Assembly: GCA_039105265.1 (NCBI GenBank)
Contig: JAPFFF010000005.1
Location: 3,395,501 to 3,459,500, forward strand
Direction of reading: 5' to 3'
Length of the DNA stretch: 64,000 bases
Source: Tritrichomonas musculus
Taxonomy: Eukaryota > Parabasalia > Tritrichomonadida > Tritrichomonadidae
Every line of letters starts with the position of its first letter. Position 1 is the stretch's first letter. The notes beneath the pieces were generated by a model that was not told the DNA's origin, did not search any database, and saw nothing but the letters and a program-made list of their open reading frames with translations. This document shows, piece after piece, positions 10,007-22,600 of this stretch. A program made the position numbers and the translations under genes.

Positions 10007-10825
10007 TTATTTTGGAATGCTTTCAGAATTCTCATCATTTCCTAAATCCGGGTCATAATTCTGTTGTAAATCAATTTCCATTACATTCAAATCAATGTTA
10101 TCAATATTATCTTGATATTCTTTTTCTAAAGGAGTATCATTATCTAAAGCAGAATCATTAATGGTATAGACTGAATTATTGTTTTCATTTGTTGGATTAA
10201 CCCTATTATCACTTTCTATTCCATTTTTCAAAATACCTTCGATTGGTCGAATATTTTGAAAGTTTATTCCATTTTTGATGAAAGCCCTATTCATTCCATT
10301 ATGCGTCATATTCTGGATAAATACCACATATTCACCAACATTCCTATCTGTTTTATTGCTTTTGTCATAAAATCAGTTAATCTTTGTCAACAAGAGAAAT
10401 TTCATAATACTCCAAAGGTCTGCTATATATTATATCGTTACGAACTCTTATTCGACTTGTTATACTATTTGTACTATAACATTTATATATTTCATATAAT
10501 TGATTTTCTTTTCCATTGTATATATATTTATCAAATTATCTATTATCGTCATCTGTCCACTTTATTCTTTTAGCAGTTGTTAAACGATAATCTTTTTTCT
10601 CCTCCTTTTTAGAATTGTATCTCATTAGAATTGTTAAATTGGTATTATTAGAAGGAAGAGAAGCTGGATTATATGGAGCTGATTTAATGAATTCATATAA
10701 ACTTTTGTCAAACTGGAGCAGATCCTCATTTGAAGGTTCTTTTTGAAAGCCAAGTAAGCTAAGAAAAATATCTGAAACTTTTTCAACTGAAAAGCCAAAA
10801 TTTGAATTTAACTCTCCCCTATTGA
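10007..10825 (-). pseudogene. Decayed Myb-like DNA-binding protein gene
   Basis: Reading the minus strand from about 10825, one frame is open through GFSVEKVSDIFLSLLGFQ and DLLQFDKSLYEFIKSAPYNP to TTAKRIKWTDDDNR, where a stop falls. That last motif resembles the start of a trichomonad Myb repeat (KRxKWTxEED). Further coding-like text follows past stops, and the final open piece (10327-10007, 106 codons) begins FIQNMTHNGMNRAFIKNGINF. That piece resembles the last helix of a Myb repeat (GRTxNxIKNRW) with the key Trp lost. It ends in an Asn/Asp/Glu-rich tail. At least two breaks remove any function. Myb-like regulators are a large family in trichomonads. Confidence 0.6.
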
Positions 10826-10850
10826 GTTGGACACCTCCTGAATTTAACCG

Positions 10851-10873
10851 TTTTTTTTTTTTTTTTTTTTTTT
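10851..10873. repeat. Poly-T tract, 23 bases
   Basis: An uninterrupted T run lies between the two decayed minus-strand genes. Next to it, at about 10820-10850, is TTGAGTTGGACACCTCC preceded by a TA, which looks like a transposon end. I could not find its partner. Confidence 0.7.
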
Positions 10874-10874
10874 G

Positions 10875-11750
10875 TTTTCATTCTGAAAAAGTGAATTTGA
10901 AATGCCTTTCAAAATTCTTAGCATTGCACATGATCGGATAATCCTTTAAAATCTATGGTCGTAGCCATATAATGTTCGTACTTGGCCAATTTGTTCTTCA
11001 GTGCAATGTGATCCAAGCCGTAGAATCCCTGTTCTATTATCATTTAATGAGATTTCATACATATGAACAATTCATGTTGGAATCAAACGCTTTAATTTAT
11101 CAATAGAAAATATTGTAACATATTGATTATTCTTTGATTTATTACTTCAGTAAATCCAATGTTTAAAGGAAGTGGTCTTGAATTAAAAACATCATATAAA
11201 AATATTAAAATCCTAAGTAAAATTGAAAGTAAATAAATCCTCGTCTCATTATTAATATGGAAATTTAAAATGCTTCATTCCAAAGTGAATAAATAAATAA
11301 ATCCTAAGTAAAAATTATTTTGAAAGTAAACAAAGTCACTGGATATATATCTCTCATTTTCCCGATGGTTGATTTATCTTCTAAAACCGAACCCAATTTA
11401 ATCTCAATGTTAATACCTTTTGAATTAATTGAAGCACAATTTACATATGGATTTATAACTACTTTATTGTTTAAAATACGAGATCTTCCGTTTTTATAAA
11501 GGTGTAATGGATTGCTTATCCATGCTAATTCATATTTACTAATTATATCAAATATTTGGTCTAAAGTTTTATCTTTAATCGTCGTAAAAATAAAATTGAA
11601 TTGTTTATTAAAATAAAAATTGTAAAAACGGTCTCCATCGTAAGAAACGTACCGAAAATGGAAACAACTTTTTCTTAGAGTTTTTAATATAACAGAAATA
11701 ATTGAATGTATTTCACTGTTTGCTGATCCACTTTTTGATGGCTTTAGAAA
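10875..11750 (-). pseudogene. Decayed coding region, element-like, family unknown
   Basis: The minus strand carries protein-like sequence through most of this stretch in more than one frame, with several breaks, so it is a fossil. Recognisable pieces include FHFRYVSYDGDRFYNFYF, a WISNPLHLYKNGRSRILNNK motif reminiscent of the 'DPLHLLKN-R' region of some DNA transposases, GKMRDIYPVTLFTF, and HCTEEQIGQVRTLYGYDH. No ATG start is visible. I cannot name the family. It may be a transposase or another mobile-element protein. Confidence 0.5.
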
Positions 11751-11768
11751 AAGAATTAAATAACCTTA

Positions 11769-11989
11769 AGGTACAAATCCAGTACGTTAAATAACAGCAA
11801 ATTAAAATGATATGTGATATAAAAAAACATAAAATATTTTTTTTTCAATTATTTATACGATAAAGTGTCAAATGTAAACCTCAGAATCATCGAAATTTAC
11901 TCAGAAATACCAAACTTTTTCTGAGAGGGGCATTATCTCAATTTTTTAACGATTTTCTTATCAATTTGAAACGTACTGGATTTGCACCT
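11769..11989. mobile_element. 221-bp mariner-type MITE
   Basis: The terminal inverted repeats are AGGTACAAATCCAGTACGTT at 11769-11788 and its reverse complement with one mismatch at 11970-11989. TA dinucleotides flank both ends (11767-11768 and 11990-11991), the expected Tc1/mariner-type target duplication. The interior is non-coding and AT-rich, so movement would need a transposase supplied from elsewhere. Confidence 0.8.
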
Positions 11990-12034
11990 TAAAAAATAAA
12001 TTTTAATTTATTAATATAATATTATAAACACGTA

Positions 12035-12328
12035 GCAAGAGAAATTGTGTCTCAACTTTTTGAGAGAATAAATTGAAAGAAAAATAGGAGAAAAATGGTG
12101 AATAATATTTTGAGATTATTCATGTAAATAAAAAAATTGATGCATCTTTTTTTATTTTTGCATAATTTTTACCGAGACTTACATCAAAAGGAAGGATCGG
12201 TGAAAATTTTGTAACATAAAAAGATGTATTTTTTTTAAAATGAATAGTCTCAGTAAATATTATTCTACATTTTCTTCTTATTTTTTTCTATTAGTTCTCT
12301 CAAAAAGTTGAGACACAATCTCTCTTGC
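12035..12328. mobile_element. 294-bp mariner-type MITE
   Basis: The ends are inverted repeats of about 34 bp with one mismatch. They begin GCAAGAGAAATTGTGTCTCA on the left and mirror that on the right, flanked by TA at 12033-12034 and 12329-12330. The interior is non-coding. A 16-bp AT-rich string (TATAATATTATAAACA) occurs just outside both ends, at about 12015 and 12335. It may reflect an older local duplication or low-complexity chance. Confidence 0.8.
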
Positions 12329-12700
12329 TACATATAATATTATAAACAAATATTATATAAAATTGCAAATTTAAATTTTATATTAAATTATAAATTAATA
12401 GATATAACTTCGAGATACAAGCAATACAAATGCCAATTTTAAAAAGTGAGTTGATGTACCAATGTAAGGATAAATAAACACTCACAAATTTTGAATTATG
12501 CCCTCAATGAATAATTTTACATTGTTTTCATTTTTTTGCATTTTGTAATTAATATAATCTTAATTTTATTTATTTACAAATAATATAATAGTAAATATAT
12601 AAATATTACTTCAACTATTTGACTAAAAACAATATTTAAACAATGTATAAATATATATAGAAACTCTTGTTTTCTATTTGATTAAAAACAATATTTAAAC

Positions 12701-12797
12701 AAAGGGAAAAGAAGAGTTTCAACTTTTTAAAAACACTAAATCAATTATTTTATGAGTTATTGTGTTTCTAAAAAGTTGAAACTCTTCTTTTCTCTTT
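12701..12797. repeat. Foldback repeat with 36-bp arms
   Basis: A left arm beginning AAAGGGAAAAGAAGAGTTTC pairs with a right arm ending in ACTCTTCTTTTCTCTTT, with two mismatches around a loop of about 26 bases. The AAGAGTTTCAACTTTTT core resembles the ends of the MITE at 12035-12328 (GTCTCAACTTTTT), so this may be a shrunken relative. Just upstream, a 30-bp AT-rich segment is duplicated at about 12614 and 12672. Confidence 0.7.
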
Positions 12798-13592
12798 AGC
12801 AATTTAAGCTAAAACAAATGAAGATTAATTTTATAATATTTGCTAATACTAATGCATATTGGAGTAGAATTAATATTAAAAAGGTTGATCAGAAATCTGA
12901 CCATTCAGTTCAAGCAACTCATATAATTATTTCAGATAAAAATCATTAAAAATTTTAATAATTCTTAAAAACTTTTTCAATATCCTTAAAAAAATTTTAA
13001 AATCTTATCAATTTAACGGTCTTTTATTTATCACATAAAATTTGAAATTTATAACGGTAATCATTTTATTTCACATTCCATTATTTTGACAAATAATAAT
13101 GAATATTTCTTTAATAATTAAATAATTACATTTAATTTTAATATAATTGAATCTAATATATAACATATAAATATAATTTACTAGTTATAGTTAATTATTT
13201 TAAATAAATAATTGAATATTTATATTTTATTATATAAAAATATTCAAATCAAAATATTTTCATTTATATTAAGTAATACCCATTTTTTATAATATTAAAA
13301 TACTATTTATACAATTACTATTTCTGAATATTTATTAAACAACTATTAATATAATTTTTCCTAGAATTAAATTGAAAATAATTTATGTTTTTAATTATAT
13401 TTTGTAATAATAATTACAAATAAATGTTTACAAATAAAAGTTAATATATATTTTTATTTACTAGATATTTGATGAAATATTTAAATTTTCTTATGAAATG
13501 AAATTGAGAAGAAAATCATCAATTTTAAAAAAATTAACGAAATTCTCTGAAATTTCTTTGATTGAAAAATTGGCCTGAAAACGCTGTAAGTT
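12798..13592. other. AT-rich spacer upstream of the giant gene
   Basis: I see no gene, RNA or repeat of note in this roughly 800-bp stretch. It presumably holds upstream control elements of the giant gene. Confidence 0.5.
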
Positions 13593-13600
13593 TCAAAATA
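13593..13600 (+). promoter_or_regulatory. Initiator-like element of the giant gene
   Basis: TCAAAATA sits 7 bases before the ATG at 13608. Trichomonad core promoters are known to use an initiator of the form TCA+1(C/T)(T/A) close to the start codon. This copy has A instead of a pyrimidine after TCA, so the call is tentative. Confidence 0.35.
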
Positions 13601-13607
13601 TAAAGTT

Positions 13608-16600
13608 ATGCAAGGGAAACAGAAAGACGTCCATGATCTTCATTCGGGCGAAGAAGATAAGGACTCTGTTATTTCCCATTTACAAACCCAAATCGAAACA
13701 TTACATACAACTCAAAATACATCCCAAGATAAATTAAGTGAAGGAATTTCTAAAGTCGAAGAACAATTAAATATTCCAATATCAGAAAATTCTGAAGATC
13801 AAAATTTAGATTTGTTTGATCGAATTTTAAGAGTAGGATCAAATGTTAAAAGTCTTCATCTTCAAATTTCTGATCAAATTTGCGATATTTTAGATCGAGG
13901 ATTTCAAGATGTCAAGTTTCTTCAAGATACTCTATATAACATTCGAGATAAATTAGGAGGAACCGCAATTATTCCAACTTCAGATATTGATGCTCAAGAA
14001 AAATTACAATATATACGAAAAGTTGCATTTGATAATAAGACTGAAACTGGAAAGCTACAAGAAGCTCTACGCCAGTCAATTATGATACATCAAGACGATG
14101 AAAGCAAAATAAAGTATTATCAAGGAAGGATTATTGATTTAGAACAACAAATCAATTTCTACATTGAAAGCGGTCAAAACCCGGGCAATGAACCATCTCT
14201 CGATATTGGATTACACGCAGATGCATCTTCAGCTTATTCATCTATGGCATTTGATAACCCATCGACAACAAGACGATTTGAGTCAATTAGAGCAAGTCTT
14301 GATACAAAATCCTTCAAATCAAAACGTTTTTACAAACCAAAAGGAAGTATTGCAGTAGACAACGAAGAACAAATGGATAATTACGCTCTCGAAAACTGTG
14401 TTCGTCAAAAGGTTGAATTAGAATATAACGATAAATTATCTCAATTGAACACACAATTAAGCGATGCCCAATCAAAAGCCGAAATCGACAACAAAGAAAT
14501 TCAAGTTTTGAGACAAAAGTACGCTAATTTGGAGAAAAAATACAAAGAATTGATTGCAAAATATAAAAAACTTGCAGCAAGTCAGAAAGCAGCAACAACA
14601 GATGCCAATCTTTCTGAACAAGTCAAAAAACTCCAAGCAGAACTTGATAAAGCTAAAGCCACAAATGCAAGCCAGGCTAAAGAATTAAATGATATTAAAG
14701 CTAAATCAACTAAAACAGAAACAGATTTGACCAAATACAAGAAGGCTTATGCACTTCTCAAAAAGAAATATGATCAGGTTGATCAAGAAAACAAAAAACA
14801 AAAATCTGGAGAGCGATCTATTACACTTGATGTTTCAGTTGAAGAAGAAAAAAATGAAAAACTTAAAGGATCAACACAAGGCGTTCAGTTAACTTTAGAT
14901 GAGCTTAAGAAGCAAAATCAAAAGCAAAAAGAATACTTAATGAACATTCGAAAGGCTCTTGGACTTCCAACAGATGTTCCAGAGTCATCACAAGGATCAT
15001 CTGAAGGTGGGAAAGCAGGAGCTTCTTCAAATCCTGATGATTTCTTTAGTAAAGATATATTGCAACAAGTTTCTAAAATCAATAAACAAGCTGAAAGCAA
15101 TAAAGGTGAACTTGATAAGATTCGAGAACAATTAGGAATCTCAAATATACCATCAACTGATGATACTGGAACAGAAGATGGCAAACAAGAAAATCCAGAA
15201 AACAATGTACTTGGCAAGATAACAAGATACCAGAAAGAAAATGAAGAACTCAAGTCTAGATTGAAGGAAATGCAAGAGACAATTGGATTGACTGGTAATG
15301 ATGAAGAAGCTAAAGCTAAATTTGATGAAATTGCTAAATCAAAGCAAAAACTTGAACAACTTGTTTCAGCAATCAAAGGAAGTGAAGAACCAGTTGATAT
15401 CAACAATATGACTGAAGAAGATATGAACAAAATTATCAAAGAAGCGAAACAAGACAAAGAAATTACGCAATCAATTAAATCAGCTCTTCCAGAAGGCGAA
15501 GGAGAAATGTCTATTGAACAAACCAAAGCCAAACTTGAAGAAGCTACCAAAGCTCGTCAACAGCTTGAACAACTTGTTTCAGCAATCAAAGGAAATGAGG
15601 AGCCAATTGATATCAACAATATGACTGAAGAAGATATGAACAAAATTATCAAAGAAGCTAAACAAGACAAAGAAATTACCGAATCCATTAAATCAGCTCT
15701 TCCAGAAGGCGAAGGAGAAATGTCTATTGAACAAACCAAAGCCAAACTCGAGGAAGCTACCAAAGCTCGTCAACAGCTTGAACAACTTGTTTCAGCAATC
15801 AAAGGAAATGAGGAGCCAATTGATATCAACAATATGACTGAAGAAGATATGAACAAAATTATCAAAGAAGCTAAACAAGATAAAGAAATTACGCAATCAA
15901 TTAAATCAGCTCTTCCAGAAGGCGAAGGAGAAATGTCTATTGAACAAACCAAAGCCAAACTTGAAGAAGCTACTAAAGCTCGTCAACAACTTCAAAAACT
16001 CATTTCCGTTGTTAAAGGTAAAGATGAACCAATTAATCTTGACGAACTAACAGATGAAGATATGGACAAAATCATCAATGAAGCTAAACAAGACAAAGAA
16101 ATTACCGAATCCATTAAGTCAGCTCTTCCAGAAGGTGAAGGAGAAATGTCTGTTGAACAAACCAAAGCCAAACTTGAAGAAGCTACCAAAGCTCGTCAAC
16201 AGCTTGAACAACTTGTTTCAGCAATCAAAGGAAATGAGGAGCCAATTGATATCAACAATATGACTGAAGAAGATATGAACAAAATTATCAAAGAAGCTAA
16301 ACAAGACAAAGAAATTACCGAATCCATTAAATCAGCTCTTCCAGAAGGCGAAGGAGAAATGTCTATTGAACAAACCAAAGCCAAACTCGAGGAAGCTACC
16401 AAAGCTCGTCAACAGCTTGAACAACTTGTTTCAGCAATCAAAGGAAATGAGGAGCCAATTGATATCAACAATATGACTGAAGAAGATATGAACAAAATTA
16501 TCAAAGAAGCTAAACAAGATAAAGAAATTACGCAATCAATTAAATCAGCTCTTCCAGAAGGCGAAGGAGAAATGTCTATTGAACAAACCAAAGCCAAACT

Positions 16601-19600
16601 TGAAGAAGCTACCAAAGCTCGTCAACAGCTTGAACAACTTGTTTCAGCAATCAAAGGAAATGAGGAGCCAATTGATATCAACAATATGACTGAAGAAGAT
16701 ATGAACAAAATTATCAAAGAAGCTAAACAAGATAAAGAAATTACCGAATCAATCAAATCAGCTCTTCCAGAAGGCGAAGGAGAAATGTCTATTGAACAAA
16801 CCAAAGCCAAACTCGAGGAAGCTACCAAAGCTCGTCAACAACTTCAAAAACTCATTTCCGTTGTTAAAGGTAAAGATGAACCAATTAATCTTGAAGAATT
16901 AACAGATGAAGATATGGACAAAATCATCAATGAAGCTAAACAAGACAAAGAAATTACAGAATCAGTCAAGTCCACTCTTGGCGAAACTACCGAAGGAGGA
17001 CAGCCTGGATCATCTGGACCACAATCATTGGCTGAACAAATTAATCAAGCCAACAAAGAGAAAGAGAAGATGAAAGAGACTCTTGAAACGATTGCCAAAT
17101 CACTTGGAATTAGCAAAGAAAAACTCGAAGAAGGCGCTCAATCAGGCTCTCCATTATCAACCGAAGAACTTTGCTCAGAGATCCAAAAAGCTGTTGATGA
17201 ACAAGTCACAGAGAATCGTGAAATTAAGGAAGCTTTCGCTGAAGAACCAGGTAAAGAAGGCGAACCTTCAAAACAGCCTGTCGATGCAAAGACTGCTCTC
17301 AGACAGCAGAAAGAAGAAAATGCAATTCTTAAGAAGCATCTTCAGGACGTTTTAACAACTCTCGGCTTGCCACCAATCAAAGAGAAAGAAGATGGAACAA
17401 TCGATTTGAGCCAAGAAGGAAGCCTTGAAGAACAATGCAGCAAGATCAATGAAGAAGTCAAACGAATGAAAGACAACAGAGAAAAACTTCATCAAGAAAT
17501 GCGAGAACTTAAACAAAGTCTTGGAATTGAAGAAGAAGAGGAAACTAATGAAGGCGAAGAAATCAACATTGAAGAAGGTGGTGAACCAACGAGTTCACGT
17601 AGCACCAAATCAGAGAAGAAGAAACCAAACATTACGGAAGTTATCCAAACACAAGCCAAAGAAAACAAAGAACTTAAAGAACAAATCAAGAACATGCGTG
17701 AAATTCTTGGCTTACCAGCAGAGACTGAAGGTGAAGAAGGTTCATTTGAAAATCCAGAAGTCGAACTTGTTAATCGCATCAATGAAGTTAACAAAGAAAA
17801 CACTGTTCTTAAAGAACAAGTCAAAGAAATGTGCAAGATGCTTGGCATTCCAGACATCACAGAAGAACCTACTCAAGAAGGCACAGGAGTTGAAGGTTCT
17901 GGAGATCAAACAGGTGGTGCTCCACAAACAGTTTCACAACGACTTGAAAATGCATCCAAAGAAATCAAAGACAAACTCGAGAAACTCCAAGAAGAAAACA
18001 AAGAAATGAAGAAACAATTAATCAACATGGCGGAAAGTGTTGGTCTTGACAGTTCAGCATTGAAAGAAGACATGAGTGCTGCTACTCTTCAAGAACAATG
18101 CGAACAAATCAAGACACGAATTGACAAAGTTCACCAAGACAACACCACATTACGTACACAAAATGATTCCATTCGCAGCACACTTGGTCTTCCGCCAATC
18201 ACCGATGAAGAACTTGAAGCAGCATCACAAGCTCGTCAAAACAAAGCAGAGACAGGTGAAGAAAACGAAGCAGACGATAAACAACTTTCTCTTGATGATC
18301 CACTTTTAGCACACATCCAACAAATGAAAGACAGTGTCGACTCAATCAGCAGCACACTTGGACTTGATCCAACGACACCTGCATCAGAATCTATCCAAAG
18401 CAAGACAGAAAGTCTTAAACATGAGAATGAAATTCTTCGCCAACAAAACAACAAACTTCGCGCCACACTTGGACTTCCACCAATTGAAGAAACAAACAAA
18501 GATACAACCAGCAGAGATGTATCACTTGAAGGCAACGATGAAGAAGAAGCCGAGAAACAAATTGAATCGATGCTTGAGACCGTTAAAACACAGAAAGAAG
18601 AGAATGAAGTTCTTAAGAAACATCTTCAAGAAGTATTGAGCACACTTGGCTTACCACCAATCAAAGAGAAAGAAGATGGCACACTTGACTTCAATGAAGA
18701 AGGCAACAGTCTTACAGAACAATGCAGCAAGATCAATGATGAAATCAAACGAATGAAAGACAACAGAGAAAAACTTCATCAAGAAATGCGAGAACTTAAA
18801 CAAAGTCTTGGAATTGAAGAAGAAGAAGAAACTAATGAAGGCGAAGAAATCAACATTGAAGAAGGTGGTGAACCAACGAGTTCACGTAGCACCAAATCAG
18901 AGAAGAAGAAACCAAACATTACGGAAGTTATCCAAACGCAAGCCAAAGAAAACAAAGAACTTAAAGAACAAATCAAGAACATGCGTGAAATTCTTGGCTT
19001 ACCAGCAGAGACTGAAGGTGAAGAAGGTTCATTTGAAAATCCAGAAGTCGAACTTGTTAATCGCATCAATGAAGTTAACAAAGAAAACACTGTTCTTAAA
19101 GAACAAGTCAAAGAAATGTGCAAGATGCTTGGCATTCCAGACATCACAGAAGAACCTACTCAAGAAGGCACAGGAGTTGAAGGTTCTGGAGATCAAACAG
19201 GTGGTGCTCCACAAACAGTTTCACAACGACTTGAAAATGCATCCAAAGAAATCAAAGACAAACTCGAGAAACTCCAAGAAGAAAACAAAGAAATGAAGAA
19301 ACAATTAATCAACATGGCGGAAAGTGTTGGTCTTGACAGTTCAGCATTGAAAGAAGACATGAGTGCTGCTACTCTTCAAGAACAATGCGAACAAATCAAG
19401 ACACGAATTGACAAAGTTCACCAAGACAACACCACATTACGTACACAAAATGATTCCATTCGCAGCACACTTGGTCTTCCACCAATCACCGATGAAGAAC
19501 TTGAAGCAGCATCACAAGCTCGTCAAAACAAAGCAGAGACAGGTGAAGAAAACGAAGCAGACGATAAACAACTTTCTCTTGATGATCCACTTTTAGCACA

Positions 19601-22600
19601 CATCCAACAAATGAAAGACAGTGTCGACTCAATCAGCAGCACACTTGGACTTGATCCAACGACACCTGCATCAGAATCTATCCAAAGCAAGACAGAAAGT
19701 CTTAAACATGAGAATGAAATTCTTCGCCAACAAAACAACAAACTTCGCGCCACACTTGGACTTCCACCAATTGAAGAAGTCACACACAAAGGCCAGAATG
19801 GCGAAGGAAGTACTGAAGGTGCAGCTAATGAAGAAGAAGAAGCTGAGAAACAAATGGAATCGATGCTTGAGACCGTTAAAACACAGAAAGAAGAGAATGA
19901 AGTTCTTAAGAAACATCTTCAAGAAGTATTGAGCACACTTGGCTTACCACCAATCAAAGAGAAAGAAGATGGCACACTTGACTTCAATGAAGAAGGCAAC
20001 AGTCTTACAGAACAATGCAGCAAGATCAATGATGAAATCAAACGAATGAAAGACAACAGAGAAAAACTTCATCAAGAAATGCGAGAACTTAAACAAAGTC
20101 TTGGAATTGAAGAAGAAGAAGAAACTAATGAAGGCGAAGAAATCAACATTGAAGAAGGTGGTGAACCAACGAGTTCACGTAGCACCAAATCAGAGAAGAA
20201 GAAACCAAACATTACGGAAGTTATCCAAACACAAGCCAAAGAAAACAAAGAACTTAAAGAACAAATCAAGAACATGCGTGAAATTCTTGGCTTACCAGCA
20301 GAGACTGAAGGTGAAGAAGGTTCATTTGAAAATCCAGAAGTCGAACTTGTTAATCGCATCAATGAAGTTAACAAAGAAAACACTGTTCTTAAAGAACAAG
20401 TCAAAGAAATGTGCAAGATGCTTGGCATTCCAGACATCACAGAAGAACCTACTCAAGAAGGCACAGGAGTTGAAGGTTCTGGAGATCAAACAGGTGGTGC
20501 TCCACAAACAGTTTCACAACGACTTGAAAATGCATCCAAAGAAATCAAAGACAAACTCGAGAAACTCCAAGAAGAAAACAAAGAAATGAAGAAACAATTA
20601 ATCAACATGGCGGAAAGTGTTGGTCTTGACAGTTCAGCATTGAAAGAAGACATGAGTGCTGCTACTCTTCAAGAACAATGCGAACAAATCAAGACACGAA
20701 TTGACAAAGTTCACCAAGACAACACCACATTACGTACACAAAATGATTCCATTCGCAGCACACTTGGTCTTCCGCCAATCACCGATGAAGAACTTGAAGC
20801 AGCATCACAAGCTCGTCAAAACAAAGCAGAGACAGGTGAAGAAAACGAAGCAGATGCCAATCAATCAAATATTGATGATCCACTTTTAGCACACATCCAA
20901 CAAATGAAAGACAGTGTTGACTCAATCAGCAGCACACTTGGACTTGATCCAACGACACCTGCATCAGAATCTATCCAAAGCAAGACAGAAAGTCTTAAAC
21001 ATGAGAATGAAATTCTTCGCCAACAAAACAACAAACTTCGCGCCACACTTGGACTTCCACCAATTGAAGAAGTCACACACAAAGGCCAGAATGGCGAAGG
21101 AAGTACTGAAGGTGCAGCTAATGAAGAAGAAGAAGCCGAGAAACAAATGGAATCGATGCTTGAGACCGTTAAAACACAGAAAGAAGAGAATGAAGTTCTT
21201 AAGAAACATCTTCAAGAAGTATTGAGCACACTTGGCTTACCACCAATCAAAGAGAAAGAAGATGGCACACTTGACTTCAATGAAGAAGGCAACAGTCTTA
21301 CAGAACAATGCAGCAAGATCAATGATGAAATCAAACGAATGAAAGACAACAGAGAAAAACTTCATCAAGAAATGCGAGAACTTAAACAAAGTCTTGGAAT
21401 TGAAGAAGAAGAAGAAACTAATGAAGGCGAAGAAATCAACATTGAAGAAGGTGGTGAACCAACGAGTTCACGTAGCACCAAATCAGAGAAGAAGAAACCA
21501 AACATTACGGAAGTTATCCAAACACAAGCCAAAGAAAACAAAGAACTTAAAGAACAAATCAAGAACATGCGTGAAATTCTTGGCTTACCAGCAGAGACTG
21601 AAGGTGAAGAAGGTTCATTTGAAAATCCAGAAGTCGAACTTGTTAATCGCATCAATGAAGTTAACAAAGAAAACACTGTTCTTAAAGAACAAGTCAAAGA
21701 AATGTGCAAGATGCTTGGCATTCCAGACATCACAGAAGAACCTACTCAAGAAGGCACAGGAGTTGAAGGTTCTGGAGATCAAACAGGTGGTGCTCCACAA
21801 ACAGTTTCACAACGACTTGAAAATGCATCCAAAGAAATCAAAGACAAACTTGAGAAACTCCAAGAAGAAAACAAAGAAATGAAGAAACAATTAATCAACA
21901 TGGCGGAAAGTGTTGGTCTTGACAGTTCAGCATTGAAAGAAGACATGAGTGCTGCTACTCTTCAAGAACAATGTGAACAAATCAAGACACGAATTGACAA
22001 AGTTCATCAAGACAACACCACATTACGTACACAAAATGATTCCATTCGCAGCACACTTGGTCTTCCACCAATCACCGATGAAGAACTTGAAGCAGCATCA
22101 CAAGCTCGTCAAAACAAAGCAGAGACAGGTGAAGAAAACGAAGCAGACGATAAACAACTTTCTCTTGATGATCCACTTTTAGCACACATCCAACAAATGA
22201 AAGACAGTGTCGACTCAATCAGCAGCACACTTGGACTTGATCCAACGACACCTGCATCAGAATCTATCCAAAGCAAGACAGAAAGTCTTAAACATGAGAA
22301 TGAAATTCTTCGCCAACAAAACAACAAACTTCGCGCCACACTTGGACTTCCACCAATTGAAGAAGTCACACACAAAGGCCAGAATGGCGAAGGAAGTACT
22401 GAAGGTGCAGCTAATGAAGAAGAAGAAGCCGAGAAACAAATGGAATCGATGCTTGAGACCGTTAAAACACAGAAAGAAGAGAATGAAGTTCTTAAGAAAC
22501 ATCTTCAAGAAGTATTGAGCACACTTGGCTTACCACCAATCAAAGAGAAAGAAGATGGCACACTTGACTTCAATGAAGAAGGCAACAGTCTTACAGAACA

